64,000 bases of DNA from contig NZ_LLWP01000001.1 of NCBI RefSeq assembly GCF_001412215.1, positions 620,001 to 684,000 of the forward strand. The letters run 5' to 3'. The stretch comes from Pedobacter sp. Hv1. GTDB taxonomy: Bacteria; Bacteroidota; Bacteroidia; Sphingobacteriales; Sphingobacteriaceae. The notes beneath the pieces were generated by a model. It was not told the origin of the DNA, ran no database searches, and worked only from the letters and a program-made list of their open reading frames with translations. Position 1 is the first letter of the stretch. Every line of letters starts with the position of its first letter. Both the position numbers and the translations under genes were made by a program. Below, piece after piece: positions 61,600 through 64,000 of this stretch.

Positions 61600-63336
61600 A
61601 TGACCGACTTTCAAATAAAAAAATCTTCTACTGTATATGATGCCATCGTAGTTGGCTCTGGGGCAGGCGGAGGAATGGCTGCCTATGTATTGGCTCATGC
61701 CGGACAAAAAGTTTTAATGCTCGAGGCTGGCCAATATTTCGATCCAAGAACTGATGCCCAACAACTAAAATGGCCTTGGGAATCGCCTAGACGAGGTGCT
61801 GGTACTACCCGCCCATTTGGCGATTTCGATGCATCTTATGGAGGTTGGCAATTAGATGGCGAGCCTTATACCACTAAAGATAAGACAGAGTTTGAATGGT
61901 TTAGGTCGCGTATGCTAGGTGGCCGTACCAACCATTGGGGAAGAATTTCTTTAAGAATGGGTCCTGTAGACTTTAAACCAACAGACGGATTAACAGATCC
62001 TTGGCCAATAACCTATGATGACCTGAAACCATTTTATGATAAAATTGACAGGATGATTGGCATTTATGGTACCGCCGAAGGAATTGAAAATGAACCAGAT
62101 GGTATTTTTATGAAGCCACCTAAACCCCGTTTGCATGAGCTTTTTATTAAAAATGGGGCTCAAAAAGCAGGTGTTCCTGTTATTCCGGGCAGAGGTGCAG
62201 TAATGACCGAAAGCATTAAGGGCAATAATGATCGTGCACCTTGTTTTTATTGTGGTCAATGTGGTCGAGCCTGTAAAGTTTATGGCGATTTTTCGGCATC
62301 TTCATGTTTGGTTATCCCAGCAGTAAACACTGGAAATTTAACAGTAATTACCGATGCCATGGTTAGAGAAGTAATTACCGACAAAGATGGCACTGCGAAA
62401 GGTGTTTCTTATGTAAACAGAAAAGATTTACAAGAATACCAGGTAAATGGCAAACTTATAATTTTAGGTGCCAGTGCCTGCGAGTCGGCTCGGATTTTAT
62501 TAAATTCAAAATCATCACAACATCCCAACGGACTGGCAAATAACAGTGGTGTAGTAGGAAAATACCTTCATGATTCTACTGGCGCTAGTGTTTCTGGCTT
62601 TTTACCACAACTTTTAGATCGAAAAAGGTATAATGAAGATGGTGTAGGTAGCGTACACATTTATTCTCCATGGTGGTTAGACAATAAAAAATTAAATTTT
62701 CCTCGAGGTTACCATATTGAATACGGCGGTGGGATGCGTATGCCTTCTTACGGCTTTGGTGGAGGTGTTCCAACTCAAAACGGCATGGTACCTGATCGAA
62801 ATGGTAAAATGAAAGAAGCTGGGGGTTATGGAGCATCACTTAAAGATGATTACCGTCGTTTATATGGAACAGGAGTAGGCATGGCTGGTCGTGGTACTGC
62901 AATAGCTAGGGCCGACAATTATTGTGAAATTGACCCAAATGTGGTTGATAAATATGGCATTCCAGTTTTAAGATTTCATTACAAATGGGCCACCGAAGAA
63001 ATTCTTCAAGCCAAACACATGCAAGAAACATTCCTCTCTATTATGAAAGAGATGGGAGCTGTTGTTACCTCAACAATTCAAGGTCCTGAAACCAATTATG
63101 GTCTCGAAGCTCCAGGAAAAATCATTCACGAAGTTGGTACGATCAGAATGGGCGATGATCCAAAAAAGTCAGCCTTAAATAAATATTGCCAAGCACATGA
63201 TTGTAAAAATCTATTTGTGGTTGATGCTGGTCCCTTTGTACAACAAGGTGATAAAAATGCAACTTGGACTATCCTAGCCTTGGCAATGAGAACAGCCGAA
63301 TACATTTTGGCAGAAAAGAAAAGACAAAATATTTAA
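61600..63336 (+). CDS. GMC-family FAD-dependent sugar dehydrogenase (large subunit)
   Basis: A 578-residue glucose-methanol-choline oxidoreductase. The FAD loop is AIVVGSGAGGGMAAYVLAHAG with ...LMLEAG; SRMLGGRTNHWG is the second GMC signature, and the C-terminal part contains GTIRMGDDP, AHDCKNLFVVDAGPF and QQGDKNATWTILALAMR with the catalytic His/Asn surroundings. Unlike most GMC oxidases it has a cysteine cluster CFYCGQCGRAC (Cys215, 218, 221, 225), which fits the C-x5-C-x3-C of the [3Fe-4S] site known in FAD-dependent glucose dehydrogenase. Its partner subunit follows. It oxidises a sugar or polyol in the periplasm, exported with its partner. Confidence 0.9.
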   Translation: MTDFQIKKSSTVYDAIVVGSGAGGGMAAYVLAHAGQKVLMLEAGQYFDPRTDAQQLKWPWESPRRGAGTTRPFGDFDASYGGWQLDGEPYTTKDKTEFEWFRSRMLGGRTNHWGRISLRMGPVDFKPTDGLTDPWPITYDDLKPFYDKIDRMIGIYGTAEGIENEPDGIFMKPPKPRLHELFIKNGAQKAGVPVIPGRGAVMTESIKGNNDRAPCFYCGQCGRACKVYGDFSASSCLVIPAVNTGNLTVITDAMVREVITDKDGTAKGVSYVNRKDLQEYQVNGKLIILGASACESARILLNSKSSQHPNGLANNSGVVGKYLHDSTGASVSGFLPQLLDRKRYNEDGVGSVHIYSPWWLDNKKLNFPRGYHIEYGGGMRMPSYGFGGGVPTQNGMVPDRNGKMKEAGGYGASLKDDYRRLYGTGVGMAGRGTAIARADNYCEIDPNVVDKYGIPVLRFHYKWATEEILQAKHMQETFLSIMKEMGAVVTSTIQGPETNYGLEAPGKIIHEVGTIRMGDDPKKSALNKYCQAHDCKNLFVVDAGPFVQQGDKNATWTILALAMRTAEYILAEKKRQNI

Positions 63337-63345
63337 TCGTATAAA

Positions 63346-63972
63346 ATGAATAGACGCGATTCGCTTAAGGCCATTGGCCTTACCGCATTAACCACTACAG
63401 TACTGCTCGAGGCATGTAAACAACCTGCTACTGAAACCACGACAACAGCTAACCCAGAAAAAGAAGCAGGCCGTGAGCAGTGGGAAGTGGAAAGAGATGT
63501 AAAATTGAAGTCAGAAACTTTTTTCACCAAACATGAAATGGCTACTATTGCTGTTCTGGCAGACATCATCATTCCAAAAGACGATTTTTCTGGAAGTGCC
63601 ACAGATGCCAAAGTACCTGATTTTATAGAATTTATAGTGAAAGACATTCCGGAGCATCAAGTACCGATGCGAGGTGGCCTTAAATGGTTGGACCTTCATT
63701 GCTTTAACAAATATGAGAAGTCATTTATTGAGGCTTCGCCGAAAGAACAAATTGCTATCATCGACGAAATTGCCTATCCGAAAAAGGCTAAACCCGAAAT
63801 GTTGGCTGGAGTATCTTTTTTTAATAGAATGAGAAGTTTAACTGCTTCAGGATTTTATACCAGTGAAATTGGCGTGAAAGATATTGGTTATGTAGGCAAT
63901 GTCCCTAATCAATGGCCAGGTGTTCCACCAGAGGTACTTAAACAATATGGCATGGAGAACATAAAGATCTAA
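63346..63972 (+). CDS. Gluconate 2-dehydrogenase subunit 3-type partner of the GMC dehydrogenase
   Basis: A 208-residue exported protein of the gluconate 2-dehydrogenase subunit 3 family. It has a twin-arginine signal (MNRRDSLKAIGLT) and possibly a lipobox (LLEAC, Cys24). The body has FFTKHEMATIAVLADIIIPKDD, the characteristic opening of this family, and GFYTSEIGVKDIGYVGN near the end. In FAD-glucose dehydrogenases this small gamma subunit escorts the FAD subunit through the Tat pathway and stays attached. It starts 9 bases after the large-subunit gene. No cytochrome subunit is seen before the window ends 28 bases later. Confidence 0.9.
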   Translation: MNRRDSLKAIGLTALTTTVLLEACKQPATETTTTANPEKEAGREQWEVERDVKLKSETFFTKHEMATIAVLADIIIPKDDFSGSATDAKVPDFIEFIVKDIPEHQVPMRGGLKWLDLHCFNKYEKSFIEASPKEQIAIIDEIAYPKKAKPEMLAGVSFFNRMRSLTASGFYTSEIGVKDIGYVGNVPNQWPGVPPEVLKQYGMENIKI

Positions 63973-64000
63973 AATGGAATGTGAGTTCCAATAAAAGAAC

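Noticed and set aside
1..64000. tRNA, rRNA, CRISPR array, prophage or insertion sequence
   Set aside because: I looked for cloverleaf-like runs, regularly spaced direct repeats, transposase or phage genes and saw none; a covariance-model search could still find a short RNA that I missed.

Overview
The window looks like chromosomal DNA of a Bacteroidota member of the Sphingobacteriaceae, probably Pedobacter or a close relative. The reasons are AT-rich coding DNA, almost no Shine-Dalgarno sequences, candidate promoters of the Bacteroidota type (TTG, a 17-23 bp spacer, TAnnTTTG), a SusC/SusD locus with an ECF sigma/FecR pair, lipoproteins beginning Cys-Lys-Lys, and Bacteroidota-specific families such as DUF5606, the large putative porin and the CarboxypepD-plug outer membrane barrels. 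I see no rRNA, tRNA, CRISPR array, prophage or transposase gene. The genus is an inference, not proven.

Layout. 1-8.6 kb: a TolC-type protein cut by the window edge, a polysaccharide deacetylase, aconitase, an AraC regulator, a secreted esterase, two tandem DUF2007 proteins and a GH1 beta-glucosidase. 8.6-17.7 kb: a membrane-anchored MutS-like ATPase, rlmH, a 42-codon membrane protein, DUF5606, a cyclophilin, a secreted glutamine-amidotransferase-like protein, and the run lpxK - purine nucleoside phosphorylase - outer membrane porin. 17.7-25.7 kb: a complete tripartite RND efflux operon led by its TetR regulator, divergent from pyrroline-5-carboxylate dehydrogenase; the TetR promoter carries a perfect dyad exactly between its -33 and -7 boxes. 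25.8-34.8 kb: beta-carbonic anhydrase with a SulP anion transporter, a phosphate-selective-type porin, an acyl-CoA carboxyltransferase, an MFS exporter, a GNAT acetyltransferase and an M42 peptidase.

34.8-46.9 kb is the main accessory locus: ECF sigma factor, FecR anti-sigma, STN-bearing SusC, SusD, a small lipoprotein, an M16 zinc peptidase, a large two-part lipoprotein with a propeller-like C-terminus, and a tiny membrane peptide. It has the logic of a polysaccharide utilisation locus but contains a peptidase and no glycosidase, so I infer uptake of peptides or proteins. Opposite the susC leader there is a complete candidate antisense-RNA unit: a minus-strand promoter, about 90 nt of transcript and a hairpin with a U-run. 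It resembles the antisense RNAs known in Bacteroides utilisation loci (DonS type). This is the most interesting signal in the window.

46.9-64 kb: an outer membrane barrel protein divergent from a LytS-type kinase/LytTR regulator pair, a four-gene cluster (HAD phosphatase, CAT-like acyltransferase, GyrI-like protein, membrane protein), a HerA-like DUF853 ATPase, a sugar-nucleotidyltransferase/NahK-like kinase pair, a TMEM175-family channel, dnaK (with a sigma-54-like promoter), a GC-rich interspersed repeat with a perfect 27-nt palindrome, a METTL25-like methyltransferase, and a GMC dehydrogenase with a gluconate-2-dehydrogenase subunit 3 partner, which carries a candidate Fe-S cysteine motif.
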